Shown here one piece after another: positions 1-8,494 of a DNA stretch of 64,000 nucleotides; position 1 is the first letter of the stretch, and each line of letters begins with the position of its first letter. Source of the stretch: Symbiodinium kawagutii (taxonomy: Eukaryota; Sar; Dinophyceae; Suessiales; Symbiodiniaceae); contig VSDK01010338.1 in NCBI GenBank assembly GCA_009767595.1, positions 166,350 through 230,349 on the forward strand. The letters run 5' to 3'. The notes beneath the pieces were generated by a model that did not search any database, was not told where the DNA came from, and saw only the letters and a program-made list of their open reading frames with translations. The position numbers and the translations under genes were made by a program.

Positions 1-705
1 CCCATGTCCACTGCTGCTATCGGAGATGAAATCTGAGGGGGCTACTTTGCGCAACACCACCGCGATCCTCTCCGCGCGAAAATGGCATCAAAAGGGTTTT
101 GAAAGGTTGTGACGCATGCGGCGAGTGTCAGTCCTCGCGCCACCAAATTTTGCAGCGGCCTTGTTGAAGGCAACGAAGTCGCGAACCTGGCTTCTGTTTC
201 ATGGTGCCAAAGTGTGAAATTCTGTGATTGTGAATGTGACCGTATGTATACATTCACTCAATTTCATCTACAATACTTTTTTCATCATGTTTCTGTACGT
301 GTGTGTGTCATATTCTATGTAGTTACACGTTCTGCCATAAAAAAAGGCGCCTGTCAGGTCACAGGCATTGGACATGACCTGTCTCATCGGCATGACATGA
401 TGCACACCTTATCTGATTGTAGCATCCATGTTGGTCTATAATGATATGAATTCAGGGGGGCAAAACCCTCCTTTGGTTGTACATTCACTGCCATTGATTA
501 TCGTTGAAGGTATACCCGTTGTTGTTTGTTACGTGTAGTTGATCTTACTGTCATTCCATCTTTGGTGGGCTCTCTATCCATGTTTATCCAATACCCATGA
601 TTGGCGGTAATTAAATAAAGGCCAACCCAGCTATTGACAGTAAGTACAATGACAAGGATTACAAGGCCTCGCAAGATTCCCGCCGGCCTTGGCTGCCTTA
701 GTCCT
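1..705. other. intergenic, no gene recognised
   Basis: Short frames occur on both strands, but none has a recognisable domain, a splice-flanked exon pattern or strong coding character. Composition is mixed, with T/G-rich runs. I see nothing specific here. Confidence 0.5.
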
Positions 706-977
706 GGGTTCCCTATTTCGAGAAACCCCCATCTCCCAACCAAAATGACCACCAGCGTAGAACGACCTATATCCCAAATGGGATGCTCTCAAAATATGGG
801 ACCCCCAAATCATCCTCTATTGAACATGTATAGTAATAAACCAACTACTTGGTGGGGTTCCCTATTTTGAGAAACCACCATATCCCAACCAAAATGACCA
901 CCAGCGAAGAACGACCTATATCCCAAATGGGATGCTCTCAAAATATGAAACCCCCAAATCATCCTCTATTAAACATG
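706..977. repeat. 149-bp-spaced direct duplication around a MITE-like element
   Basis: The segment from about 706 to 828 is repeated with few differences from about 855 to 977 (offset 149). Shared landmarks are the 'gagaaac' end, 'cccaaccaaaatgaccacc' and 'cctatatcccaaatggga'. The duplication includes the left half of a family A inverted-repeat element, so one copy is complete (781-879) and the flanking ones are halves. Confidence 0.8.
781..879. mobile_element. family A MITE-like element, copy 1
   Basis: About 99 bp. The left end contains gctctcaaaatatggg and the right end ccctattttgagaaaccacc, which are roughly reverse complements. The internal 'cccccaaatcatcc' and 'agtaataaaccaac' boxes are shared with the other family A copies. 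Confidence 0.65.
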
Positions 978-985
978 TAAAGGGG

Positions 986-1670
986 ACCGTTTGGCAAATG
1001 TTTCTACTTAGGTCTGTGAATGGTTGAGCTCAATATTTCGCTTTGTCCTTTGGCTGGTTGGGTACTACTATAGGTAACCTAGATGATCTAGACGGCTATC
1101 CGCCACCCACTGGTTTGCAACGGTGCTGGCAGACCTTCATAATCTCTTGCAGCGTCACCCAGCGTAGACACATTTCTTATCAGCGCTGGAGCGCGTTGAA
1201 ACCAGTGGCAGTGCCACATGAGGGCTATTTTGGCCCGTGGTAGTCTGTAGCATGCGGCGTGCCCCGGTCCCAGTTCAAGTTGGTGACTAAGTGCTTCGTA
1301 AACTCTCAGCCAGCTCATGGGATAACGACAGAAGCCATGTGTGATTATTGTGAACGAACAGGGTCTTGTTTTTCTTGTCGTTTGGGACACCAGTCGGTCA
1401 TTGCTACATGCACATTTCAAAGGGAGGCTGCATCTTCTGCTGCAACTCCTCCTATGCAATGCTCAGGCTTTACGCTCTGTCACTGGCCCTTAGATTTGGC
1501 AGCGTGCACACAATGGTGACAGAAGGAATTGATCACAAATTCTGTAGCACACAAGCAGAAACTCCAACAAAGGGTAAGACATGCTAATAACAACAAACAA
1601 TTCTTCTTGATAGCCAACAACGGTTCATACTGGTGATTGATTACGCAACAGGTAGTTCTGGTCATATTAT
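986..1670. other. no recognisable gene
   Basis: Balanced composition with overlapping short frames on both strands, the longest about 120 codons on minus. None resembles a known domain. Untranslated or downstream sequence of the minus-strand kinase gene is possible but not shown. Confidence 0.35.
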
Positions 1671-1972
1671 CACGCTCCAGATGACTTCCAACGGCACCGA
1701 GCCCGGCCCGCTGGCAAAAAGGTCATCCCAACCAGAATCCTGAATGTGGCGCTTTTTGAAGCCGGTGGAAAAAGAGTCACTTGAAGAGATGCCTCGTATT
1801 GAGATGCCTCATAGTGCCTGAAGTTCGGCATCTGCACGTGGAAAACAACAACAGCAGCCGCCACGAAAGACCATCTGGCAAATCACCACACCTCCTGGCA
1901 AATCGTCACGAGCGGCCGGGCCTTGACGAAAGCACAGAAACAAGCTGACGAAAGCACGAATTCGCTGGGCAC

Positions 1973-4260
1973 CTTTGGAACATGAGGCACAGAAACTCGG
2001 CAGCGTAGTCCTGCAAGTAGACTTGCACCAAGAAGTTGCAATGCCAAGAAATGTGATTGGAAGAAGGGGTGTTGTTGTATCCCAGGAGGCTTGAGCCGTG
2101 CCTTCCAGGGGCTTATTGGGAAAGAATGAATGAAGAAATGACTTTCTGAAGTAGTCCATTGGGTGGCAAAGGCTGAAGATGAGGTGTTTTGCTTGGGCAA
2201 CCCGCGAGTCTTTGCTCAACAAGTCGCTGTGATTCCACTGTTTGCGCGGGGAACCTCCAGCTGGATCTCGGCAGGGAAGTGGACCTGCAAGATGCCTTGC
2301 TCAACTTTCTCAAAGACCTGCAGTCTGAAGTCCTGAACTAAGTGGACCTGCATCCCTAGGGAATAGCCTTGTCAAGGCAGGAGACATACAAGACTCCTGC
2401 GCTTTTCGTGAAATCGCGCCTCTTCCTCGCTCCCTGTCTTGGATTCAAACGGGAAACATCCTATCAAAGCTTGCCGCGATCAAATTTCAAAGGATCCGAA
2501 GCAACATTTCCTCAGCCAAACGTACAACTTGCCAAGAAATGTGAATTCCGAATAGCGAAGTGTGAGCTCTCCTGCGAGAAGTTTGAAGAGAAGAACGCCA
2601 AGTGACCACCAATCTACGGCATTGGTGTGCCCAGTTTGTTTGATGACCTCAAAGGCCGCTTCCCAAGCCCCTGAACTTCAAACCCCTGAACCTGGGAAAC
2701 AATTGTGAAACCGTGCAACTTGAGCACGCTGCATGGAAAAGTGCACTTTATGAAGTATAACAACCGCAACTTCTTAGCGCGGCTTTCTCTTTTGCAAACA
2801 GCGCTGTCGGTCTCCGAAAAGCACCTCTGGCGCCATATACTCCGCTGTCCCCACCATTGTGAACGTCCGACCTCAGCACATTGAGGCATCAGCGAAAATT
2901 GGTATTTCTGGTTGGTGAACTTTGGCCCGGGCTGCGGGTGATCTTTGCCAAGCCGAAGTCGGTCAACTGCGAAAAAGCTTTTTGGAACTGCATGCATGAA
3001 CGTCCATCGCTTGCACGAAGCCAGCACAAAATAGCCTTGCAAAAGCCGGCAGTGTCCACAAAGATGTTTTCCATCTTGAGGTCCTGCATGTTATTAGCGC
3101 CAATTGCAAGCAGCATTGCACGATCACAGAGTCACACAGCCAAGCCCGCAGCTCTTAGACTAGGCTCTGTAGATGACATTTTTCGTGCGCATGTGGGCTA
3201 GGGCCTGCCGTCAGTGAAGAGATCCTACATGTGATTTCTTTGCTTAAAGTGTTGTCAGTGGACAAACAAGTTCGCCTCAATCACGCAGGCAACATGGAAG
3301 CCGACATGTCTCTCCGAACCTGGCTGCAAGCTGCAGGGGCGGAAGTTGGGAAGCTGGAAGCGTCCTGAACTGGGCATTTTTTGACATCGTAACCTTCTGG
3401 GATTCCCCGCCGCAAAAATGCTCTTCCTCATTCAGAGCCAACAAGTCACCACATGCTACAGCCTCGCGTTTGCAAACAAGAAATTGAGAACGATTTCGGC
3501 CTGGATGGCAATGCTTGGAATCATTAAGTGTACAAAGCCAGCAAACTGCACCAAACCTCAAGCAGAAAGTAGAGGTGCTGCGGGCCATTATACGTGGCAT
3601 GTAAACGAATAACCTTAGGTGAAAGTCACGAGCTTGGCCCTGGCCACAAATCCGTGGTTGAGAAAGCTGTTGTCATCTGGACATAATTCACGAATCAAGC
3701 AGGGATAACGTATCAAGTACCTGACAAATACATCTCCTCTTGAGGGCAAACTGAGAGTTTGGCAAAGGGAGAGTTGAGCACCTCCATGATGCGCTTCTCT
3801 TCAAGAGCGGCGTGCCTCAAGCGTAGCTCTTTCATATCGTGCCCATTCGTGCTCCTTTTCAGACCTGCGACACGGGTGATGTCCCTTAAAAGGCGCAAGA
3901 AGTTTAAGGGGTTTGACATCCAAGATCCTAGCTGCAAGCCAGCGTGCGCAAGGTGTCCCTTTGACACCGCTTTTCAGCGCCTTGGCCCCAAATACATTGT
4001 TGACATTTCGGGTTAGATGCGAATGACTTTATCCTCAAAAAGGTGATTTCTGCAAAAAGTTTGCACGCAAACTAGGTCTGCCACATAGTGGTGGCCTGTA
4101 CGTGCATCCACCTAGCACTCCAGGGGATCTTCCAGGAAGATCATGGGATGAGGGGATAGGAAAGGCAAACTTCTGCGCCTCCAGGCTCACCAGCCCAAAG
4201 CCTCCACAACCAAGATGACCAACGGTCACGAGGTCCGGAAAAAGAACACGACTTGTCATC
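1973..4260 (-). CDS. AGC-type (PKG/PKA-like) Ser/Thr protein kinase domain, multi-exon gene with GC-AG introns
   Basis: All catalytic landmarks of a Ser/Thr kinase appear in order on the minus strand in exons of 30-76 nt. Exons by eye: ~4255-4179 (glycine loop GHLGCGGFGLV), 4111-4082, 3980-3933 (ALK lysine; SKGHLAHAGL), 3815-3764 (EEKRIMEVLNSPF, helix C Glu), 3613-3557 (HATYNGPQHLYFLLE), 3462-3411, 3319-3276, 3204-3166 (ends in the YR of the YRD motif), 3083-3036 (DLKMENIFVD), 2966-2936 (LTDFGLAKI), 2871-2825 (TFTMVGTAEYMAPE), 2647-2572 (AVDWWSLGVLLFKLLA), tentative 2510-2482, 2317-2255 (VFEKVEQGI, HFP), 2010-1973 (DYAAEFLCLMFQR). Introns are 61-244 nt; most have GC donors, some GT or GA, and nearly all acceptors are AG|G. 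Spliced reading phases agree. A last exon near 1700-1730 (WDDLF) is possible. Wording of the N-lobe suggests cGMP-dependent kinase, but no cyclic-nucleotide domain was identified upstream. One extra base in the T4 run at 3971-3974 shifts frame between ALK and SKG. Confidence 0.85.
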
Positions 4261-4261
4261 G

Positions 4262-4960
4262 TGTTTGACCTGAGCGAGACCACGGTCCATCGCGGTCCGC
4301 AGGCGCTGTCTCAACCAAGATGCAGCTGGCTCCAACTTCCACTTCGGCGAAGCGGCCTGGAGGCGATGGAAGCCACTTCTGCTCGCAGTCGAAGCTGAAC
4401 TCTACAGGCTTTCGCGCCTTGACTCACATGGCTCCATCCTTTCCAATGCGAGCCAATCGAAAAAGGAAGCCTGAGCACAGGCTGATCACAAATGCTGTGG
4501 CAAGGGCTGTGGATGTGGCCCCCTCAGCGGTCTCGAATACCTGCACCCAGTGATGATTGGGGAATCTCCGACACCTTGCTGACCAACGAGCCTCAAGGTC
4601 GTCCCAGTCGAAGTGCATTTTTCAAGGGGGTCGAAGTACCTGCTCATTACTCAGCAAACGAGCATCCCAGCTGGAGTCGACCACACCTTTGTTCCAACGC
4701 GGAACGTATACGGGGGCCTCACAAATATGGCGAAGGCAGCTGCGATACTCAGCGGCACGGTCCCGCCTTTGCTTACCGCGGCAACGGCACAGTGGCACAA
4801 CTCTCTGCGCAGCCTGGATGGTTGGGGAATGGTTGGGATCGGATGCAGAGCAGCAAAAAGTTCCAAAGCTGCACTGCATTTCGTCCTGATTCTACAAAAG
4901 GTGTCTGCCAGGGGATTCCCAAGTGGTTCAAAAATGCCATCAAGTGAAAGGAGAGGTTGC
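4262..4960 (-). other. possible upstream coding region of the kinase gene, unresolved
   Basis: This block lies directly upstream of the kinase glycine-loop exon and has coding-like GC content, unlike the AT-rich spacer elsewhere. Short minus-strand stretches such as FLFRLARIGKDGA, ending at a GTGAGT donor near 4391, look exon-like. I could not identify a cyclic-nucleotide-binding signature, so the N-terminal domain of the kinase remains undetermined. Confidence 0.3.
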
Positions 4961-5134
4961 CAGCCTGGAGTTCGGAGAAGCTTGCGACACCTGTGGAAGA
5001 AGTTCCACTTTTTCCATTTTCAAAGGGGTTAGAAATTGTTTGGGGATTTTTTTTTAGTTTGGGATGTTTTTTCTTTTTTCCCTTTCCTGGAGCCCTTCCC
5101 CTGGTATTTGCAGCAGTTTCGAGCCAGAACCTGT

Positions 5135-5395
5135 CATTTTGCGTGGTATTTGCTGCATTTTGGGAAGTCAGCCTCGTATTTTGCGTGGTATTTGCTGCAT
5201 GTGGGGAAAGAAGCATTTTATTTTGCATGGTATTGCCTGCGTTTGGGGAAATAAGTCCTTACTTTGCACGGTATTTGGTGCATTTTGGGAAAGCAGACTC
5301 CTACTTTGCATGGTATGTGCTGCGTTGTGGGGAAGCAGACTCCTACTTTGCATGGTATTTGCTGCATTTTGGGAAAGCAGGCTCCTACTTCCAAA
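5135..5395. repeat. 42-bp minisatellite, about 6 copies
   Basis: A unit around 'ttttgcatggtatttgctgc' recurs at 41-42-bp spacing (5141, 5183, 5225, 5266, 5308, 5350). Because 42 is a multiple of three, both strands stay open over the array. The minus strand reads as repeated SQNAANTMQSRSLL-like peptides. Translation may be accidental; no domain is recognised. Confidence 0.85.
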
Positions 5396-5399
5396 ATTA

Positions 5400-5640
5400 T
5401 TTGATAGATGTCGGTGCTTCACACTTCCATAAAGGAGGGGGTGGTTCATGTTGTTGATGTTGAGCAAAACCCCCCCCATTAGCAAAGCCTGCTGCAATTG
5501 CGTTTGTTGTTGTTGTTGTTGGTCATTGTTGGTGGTGGGTGGTTGCTGTTGGTGATTGTTGTGATCGTGGATGGTTGCTGTTGGTGATTGTTGCGATTGT
5601 TGCTGGTTGGTGATTGTTAATTAAGCGGGGGGTTGGGGGG
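5400..5640. other. GTT/GGT-rich low-complexity spacer
   Basis: Dominated by gttgttgttg and ttggtgattgttg runs between the 42-bp and 83-bp minisatellites. No gene is visible. Confidence 0.7.
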
Positions 5641-6208
5641 GCATGTTAACGTTCGCTGGCACTTGCTTCGTGAAGTTGATGCTACGTCATGCACGGGTGG
5701 GGTTGGGGTTGGGGGGGGTGGGGGCATGTTAAGGTTCGCTTGCACTTGCTTCGTGAAGTTGATGCTACGTCATGCACGGGTGGGGTTGGGGTTGGGGGGG
5801 GTGGGGGCATGTTAAGGTTCGCTTGCACTTGCTTCGTGAAGTTGATGCTACGTCATGCACGGGTGGGGTTGGGGTTGGGGGGGGTGGGGGCATGTTAAGG
5901 TTCGCTTGCACTTGCTTCGTGAAGTTGATGCTACGTCATGCACGGGTGGGGTTGGGGTTGGGGGGGGTGGGGGCATGTTAAGGTTCGCTTGCACTTGCTT
6001 CGTGAAGTTGATGCTACGTCATGCACGGGTGGGGTTGGGGTTGGGGGGGGTGGGGGCATGTTAAGGTTCGCTTGCACTTGCTTCGTGAAGTTGATGCTAC
6101 GTCATGCACGGGTGGGGTTGGGGTTGGGGGGGGTGGGGGCATGTTAAGGTTCGCTTGCACTTGCTTCGTGAAGTTGATGCTACGTCATGCACGGTTGGGG
6201 TTGGGGTT
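5641..6208. repeat. 83-bp G-rich minisatellite, about 6.8 copies
   Basis: Near-identical 83-bp units start at 5641, 5724, 5807, 5890, 5973, 6056 and 6139. Each carries 'ttcgtgaagttgatgctacg' and ends in a run of G-blocks (ggggttggggttgggg, then gggggggg), which could form G-quadruplexes on the plus strand. The overlapping short frames in it are by-products of the periodicity. Confidence 0.95.
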
Positions 6209-6209
6209 G

Positions 6210-6700
6210 CTTTGCTGGCACTTGCTTCATGAGCCAAATGGCGTGAAGAAATAAAGTGCGCTTGGTGTGCACAAATACACAGCGAAACACATGTTCGGAC
6301 CAAAAATGAACCTCGTAGAATACATGTCAAAACACAAAAACGGGCTGAATTGTATGCAGAAAACAACAGTTTGCTTGAAACACAGTGGAGTTGCGACACA
6401 GAAAGCCCGACGTCCCATGAAGACGCGTGGCGAAACCCATAGGAAAACACGCGTTGCCATATGTTGAAACATCACGAACATGCTTTTCGTGGGAACGGTT
6501 TCCCACCCGGCGGGATGATTATCCCCTATGATTGACCAGTATTATCCATAGAAAAAATGCTTGAACGCCATTATAGCCTTCTATCAACCATCGAAAATTG
6601 TGGTTCTAACCCCTCTTAACCAGTATTAACCACATAGAATCATGAACCATGATATTCTTCAACCCCTAACCCCGACATAGCTATGGTGTTTAAAAAAATG
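6210..6700. other. no recognisable gene
   Basis: Spacer between the G-rich minisatellite and the PAS-like exon. Contains TTAACCA-type low-complexity words near 6590-6660. Nothing else is supported. Confidence 0.5.
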
Positions 6701-6734
6701 GCCAGCGAACCCAGCGATGTTTCAACCCGCCCAG

Positions 6735-6956
6735 GTGCAGCATGGCGGTCAAGTTGGGGTTGTCCTTCACGAGTCTCAGCTCGCTGTCTAGTTCCAAGAC
6801 CGCGTCGCAGGTGAGTTCCAACAACGACGAGGCCGCATTCCTGGGGCCGGCGCGACACGTGTCGCCACCGTTGCGGAGCCCCCAGGGCGCGCCACGGCAG
6901 GGGTTCCACAACGGTGGCACAAAGGTCATGGCAGCTGAATGAGATGAGCTGTTCAT
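6735..6956 (-). CDS. PAS-like domain exon of an unidentified gene
   Basis: The minus strand reads SLLELTCDAVLELDSELRLV followed by KDNPNLTAMLHLGG. This pattern (CDAV.ELD..LRLV...P.L.aML) resembles the first strands of PAS sensor domains that are frequent in dinoflagellate proteins. The core follows an AG|G acceptor at 6841/6840, although the frame is also open upstream to 6956, so the exon start is uncertain. The block is GC-rich compared with its surroundings. Only this fragment is visible; partner exons were not found with certainty, though a membrane-segment exon lies at 15.1-15.3 kb on the same strand beyond the retroelement. Confidence 0.5.
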
Positions 6957-7059
6957 GAGTCCGGTGAGTCATTGATTTGAGAGGTTTCATCATTGACCCC
7001 GGGGTTTACATCACTTGATGGTTCAGGATATCTGTGAATGATAGTCATGGCTGATCAGC

Positions 7060-7084
7060 ATATATATATATATATATATATATA
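7060..7084. repeat. TA dinucleotide microsatellite at retroelement boundary
   Basis: A pure (AT)n tract directly abuts the outer end of the retroelement's 160-bp repeat. The other end of the element is followed by tatatgtattg, so the insertion probably went into a TA-rich target. Confidence 0.9.
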
Positions 7085-7243
7085 AGTTTGCAGCTGCTTT
7101 TCCTTCAGCAGCACACCTTCGTTGTACGAACTTCACATCATGCACATCCACAGGAGGCTTCTTTCTAGCCAACTGTGACTAAAAAGAGTGAAAGACCGGT
7201 CTCACCAAAGGATCAAAAGGCTTTACTGAAAAGGCCAATCCAA
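7084..7243 (-). repeat. split direct repeat B2, outer 3' end of retroelement
   Basis: This 160-bp stretch is repeated without visible mismatch at 7321-7480. It starts aagtttgcagctgc on the plus strand and ends ggccaatccaa. A 28-bp spacer (7244-7271) separates it from A2. Confidence 0.95.
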
Positions 7244-7271
7244 GGGTGTGGAAAGCGATCAGCAGGGCGGG

Positions 7272-7321
7272 CCCACTGAAAGGCTTCATTCAAAGTGCGC
7301 ATGAAAACTTAAAGGGCTTCA
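7272..7321 (-). repeat. split direct repeat A2
   Basis: This 50-bp stretch matches 14409-14458 (from cccactgaaaggcttc to aaagggcttca). It joins directly to B1, so the A2/B1 border equals the sequence expected if the two outer ends of the element were circularised. Confidence 0.95.
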
Positions 7322-7480
7322 AGTTTGCAGCTGCTTTTCCTTCAGCAGCACACCTTCGTTGTACGAACTTCACATCATGCACATCCACAGGAGGCTTCTT
7401 TCTAGCCAACTGTGACTAAAAAGAGTGAAAGACCGGTCTCACCAAAGGATCAAAAGGCTTTACTGAAAAGGCCAATCCAA
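7321..7480 (-). repeat. split direct repeat B1
   Basis: Internal copy of the 160-bp outer repeat at 7084-7243. It begins immediately after A2 and ends 26 bp before the stop end of the tyrosine recombinase ORF. Confidence 0.95.
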
Positions 7481-7506
7481 ATCTTCACATGTGGATGGGC
7501 GCTAGC

Positions 7507-8493
7507 TCAGCCTAGGGCTAAAACTAACAAAGAAGATGACCAAAAGCTTAATTCAAGGACTCGTTGTCTTTGGTCAGGGGCAAGATTTGCTAACAAGACT
7601 TGTCCCATCACGTCCTGCAAGTAGTGTTCCAGAGTGCGACGACTTTGCCATCGTCCTCGCCACAGAATGCGTTGAAGATCTTCCGTGTTGTGGTAGAGCC
7701 AGCTGGCTCCTGAACCTCTTAAACTCTTAGGGGTGATTCCTTGTAGCTTCTCTGACGTTGGGATACCTAGGGCTCCGAACAGCTTATTCCAGCGGCTGCG
7801 CAGCATTCCATAGCTGCACCCAAAAAGGTCATCATCAGGAGAGCGAGAACCAAAGAGAGATTCGAGGAACATCACCGACAACTCATCGCTGATACGAGCA
7901 TGTTGTCGCATCATGAAACGGCTGGTCTTCGATCTATGTATGCGAACATAGCAGATATTCTCTGAGGAAAGGACGTCTCTAGGTAAAATCAGGTCGGCCC
8001 TCTTTAGGTACAAAAACTCAGCAGGACGGAGCAGCCCATGGAAACCAAGCAGTAGCATGGCAGCGAAGTGCGGCCACTGCCACAGCAAAGCCATTGCTAC
8101 TGCAGCTTGTAGCAAGCTAGCTGGCATGACCATAGCTCGTTCTGTAGGTTCAGCTTCCTCCCATTTCTTCAAAGTGCTCCAGGCAGCTCCCACCAAATTC
8201 TTGAAGGAGGGAAATTGGTCGATGACTGCATTAATGGTTTCGGCGTAGAAGTACTTAGGGGCTCCAGTGTAGAACAAGTGCTTACCGAAACCAATCAGAG
8301 CACTACTCATATCCTTGGGGGAGAAGCTATCCTCATGTAGACGCAGAGCCAGTTCATCCCAGATCCACTTGCTAAAAGCATCGAAACATGCTCTACGTCG
8401 CCTAGTAGTAGCAGGATGATGATTTGCGGTAGGCTCCAACGAAATGCCCCATCGCGACTCAGCTGCCCGACGCCGAGTCCTAGGCATGGGCAC
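7507..8493 (-). CDS. tyrosine recombinase (YR) of the DIRS/PAT-type element
   Basis: A 328-residue ORF expected to integrate the circular cDNA by site-specific recombination. The catalytic pattern of tyrosine recombinases is visible: GLLRPAEFLYLKR with Arg156, the beta-hairpin Lys in HRSKTSR (about 189), SLRGSGASWLY with Arg259, then GRWQSRRTLEHYL with Trp282 at the usual His/Trp position and Tyr291 as the nucleophile. The first His of the HxxR box is Lys256 here, a substitution tolerated in several families. The N-terminal 120 residues should hold the core-binding domain. The ORF starts 2 nt beyond the end of the upstream pol frame, so the two are probably made from one transcript. Confidence 0.9.
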   Translation of the reverse strand: MPMPRTRRRAAESRWGISLEPTANHHPATTRRRRACFDAFSKWIWDELALRLHEDSFSPKDMSSALIGFGKHLFYTGAPKYFYAETINAVIDQFPSFKNLVGAAWSTLKKWEEAEPTERAMVMPASLLQAAVAMALLWQWPHFAAMLLLGFHGLLRPAEFLYLKRADLILPRDVLSSENICYVRIHRSKTSRFMMRQHARISDELSVMFLESLFGSRSPDDDLFGCSYGMLRSRWNKLFGALGIPTSEKLQGITPKSLRGSGASWLYHNTEDLQRILWRGRWQSRRTLEHYLQDVMGQVLLANLAPDQRQRVLELSFWSSSLLVLALG

Positions 8494-8494
8494 T

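Noticed and set aside
2030..2100. PPGIQQHPFF segment as the kinase C-terminal lobe motif
   Set aside because: It lies before the DYAAEFLCLMFQR exon although it should follow it, so it is probably chance within an intron.
5641..6208. Possible CRISPR array
   Set aside because: Units are contiguous tandem repeats without unique spacers, and the genome is eukaryotic; the same holds for 15585-15905 and 42594-44445.
6225..6245. Relic of the dinoflagellate spliced leader (gagccaaatgg)
   Set aside because: Only a short partial match to the reverse complement; not enough to call a spliced-leader gene or relic.
5633..6254. Series of 60-77-codon plus-strand frames
   Set aside because: They repeat every 83 bp and follow the G-rich minisatellite; the period is not a multiple of three and there is no domain.
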